Assembly (NCBI GenBank): GCA_945873105.1
Contig: CAMCBW010000006.1
Location: 1 to 64,000 of the forward strand
Source of the DNA: Tangfeifania diversioriginum
GTDB lineage: Bacteria > Bacteroidota > Bacteroidia > Bacteroidales > Prolixibacteraceae
DNA: 64,000 nt
Reading direction: 5' to 3'
The position numbers and the translations under genes are program-made. Of the stretch, positions 63,239 to 64,000 are shown in pieces. The notes beneath the pieces are model-generated. The model did not search any database. It was not told where the DNA came from and worked only from the letters and a program-made list of their open reading frames with translations. Each line of letters opens with the position of its first letter. The stretch's first letter is position 1.

Positions 63239-64000
63239 TTAGTTTAACAGGTCGGACAGGGAGACTGTTGATCCAACAATGGTAACAGGAGTTCCGACCG
63301 ACATTTTGCTGAACAACTCATCGATCTTCTCATCCGACAAGGCGACACAACCTTTGGTCCAGTCGACGCCTTTGCCACCGTTGCCATGAATCTCAATCAA
63401 ACCGCCGATGCCTCTGCTCTTTGGAATTTGTCCGGATTTTCTCCGGGCAGCAAATTCTGCTTTGTCCTCAGCATTGGGATAATTCAGCATCATTGCCTTG
63501 TAATAGCCAGAATCCCTGCTATTCTTCTTTCTGGTTACCATGTATTTTCCCTCCGGGGTGGCCATGTCACCCGAATAGAGTTTGTCGCCAATCCAATTCT
63601 TGCCAAATTCCACATCGTATTCCTTGTGTAGTTTGCCGTTGTAATAGAGAAAACCCTTGTGCTTGATCTTGTCGATCACCAGCGCGTAGCTTTTGTTGTT
63701 GGCAGAAGTTGAAATGGTAGTCTGTACCCAGCTCTGCCATTTGGAGAATTTGGAAAAATAGTCCTTGAGATGGGCATTTACCTCCGCATCGGCATAGCTG
63801 ATACGCGTTTTCCCTTCATTCAACTTTTTGTTGGCCTTCATGATGTCGCCCTTCTCGAAGGCATTTACACTCTCTTCCAATGCCAATTTCCCAAATTCAT
63901 AGTCTTTTCTTGTTTGGATGCGTAAAGGAAGTTTGATGAAAAACTCGTGGTAGCTATTCAGCTTTTTCTGTAGCAATTCAGTCTCCTTCAGGTACCTCGC
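63239..64000 (-). CDS. L,D-transpeptidase (YkuD domain), partial (5' end outside window)
   Basis: At least 253 residues; the frame stays open to the right edge (reading ARYLKETELLQKKLNSYHEF), so the true start lies outside. The N-terminal 100 residues are helical (GKLALEESVNAFEKGDIMKA, then KLNEGKTRISYADAEVNAHL). The YkuD domain follows, with YALVIDKIKHKGFLYYNGKL, GGLIEIHGNGGKGVDWTKGC and VALSDEKIDELFSKM holding the His and Cys of the active site. It is first in the visible operon and forms a pair with the transpeptidase downstream, perhaps with different acceptors. Confidence 0.88.
   Translation of the reverse strand, partial: ARYLKETELLQKKLNSYHEFFIKLPLRIQTRKDYEFGKLALEESVNAFEKGDIMKANKKLNEGKTRISYADAEVNAHLKDYFSKFSKWQSWVQTTISTSANNKSYALVIDKIKHKGFLYYNGKLHKEYDVEFGKNWIGDKLYSGDMATPEGKYMVTRKKNSRDSGYYKAMMLNYPNAEDKAEFAARRKSGQIPKSRGIGGLIEIHGNGGKGVDWTKGCVALSDEKIDELFSKMSVGTPVTIVGSTVSLSDLLN

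Overview
The window looks like a chromosomal segment of a Bacteroidota bacterium, probably a free-living Bacteroidales/Marinilabiliales-type anaerobe or facultative anaerobe. The pointers are a NuoG without its molybdopterin-fold part, DUF5916, DUF4465, DUF6913 and RRM/Gly-rich proteins, many signal peptides and lipoboxes, TAnnTTTG-type promoter elements and few clear Shine-Dalgarno sites. Genus and species cannot be read from the sequence.

Layout. 1-4.2 kb (minus): the end of a xylan/arabinoxylan locus, with two secreted GH43 enzymes (the first cut by the window edge) and a secreted esterase. 4.3-8.1 kb (minus): an unrecognised lipoprotein, a C_GCAxxG_C_C protein and a UroD/MtaA-like protein. 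8.3-11.1 kb: a glycosidase remnant, cstA (plus) and a DUF486 membrane protein (plus). 11.3-24.8 kb (minus): a complete 14-subunit complex I operon in the order nuoA-B-C-D-E-F-G-H-I-J-[DUF2007]-K-L-M-N. 25-29 kb (minus): a 1339-residue secreted protein with fourteen 61-residue TPR-like repeats. 29-36.4 kb (minus): an amino-acid permease and an MFP-RND-TolC efflux operon. 36.5-38.6 kb (minus): aroC with a 59-residue winged-helix protein, and a SlyD-like FKBP.

38.7-53.4 kb is the accessory part. It holds six toxin-antitoxin-type modules (hicAB, DUF2281/PIN, hipBA, higBA, DUF4160/DUF2442, mntA/hepT). Between them lie a cobalamin-riboswitch-controlled DUF4465 lipoprotein, the housekeeping run ligA-DUF6913-dapA, and three damaged genes: a MutS-like gene without its ATPase core, a DUF4160 gene with an in-frame TGA, and an M48 peptidase with an in-frame TAA. 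53.6-64 kb returns to ordinary genes: folD, ffh, a DUF5916 outer-membrane protein, an RRM protein, a DbpA-like helicase, and an operon with two L,D-transpeptidases, the last cut by the right edge.

The most unusual layer is non-coding. Many gene junctions, including several inside the nuo operon, hold short tandem arrays with a 7- or 9-bp unit, often ending next to a stop codon. There is also a degenerate array of exact 21-bp period beside hipB, a 62-bp element present twice, and a palindrome-rich element present twice. I found no tRNA, rRNA, CRISPR array or complete insertion sequence.
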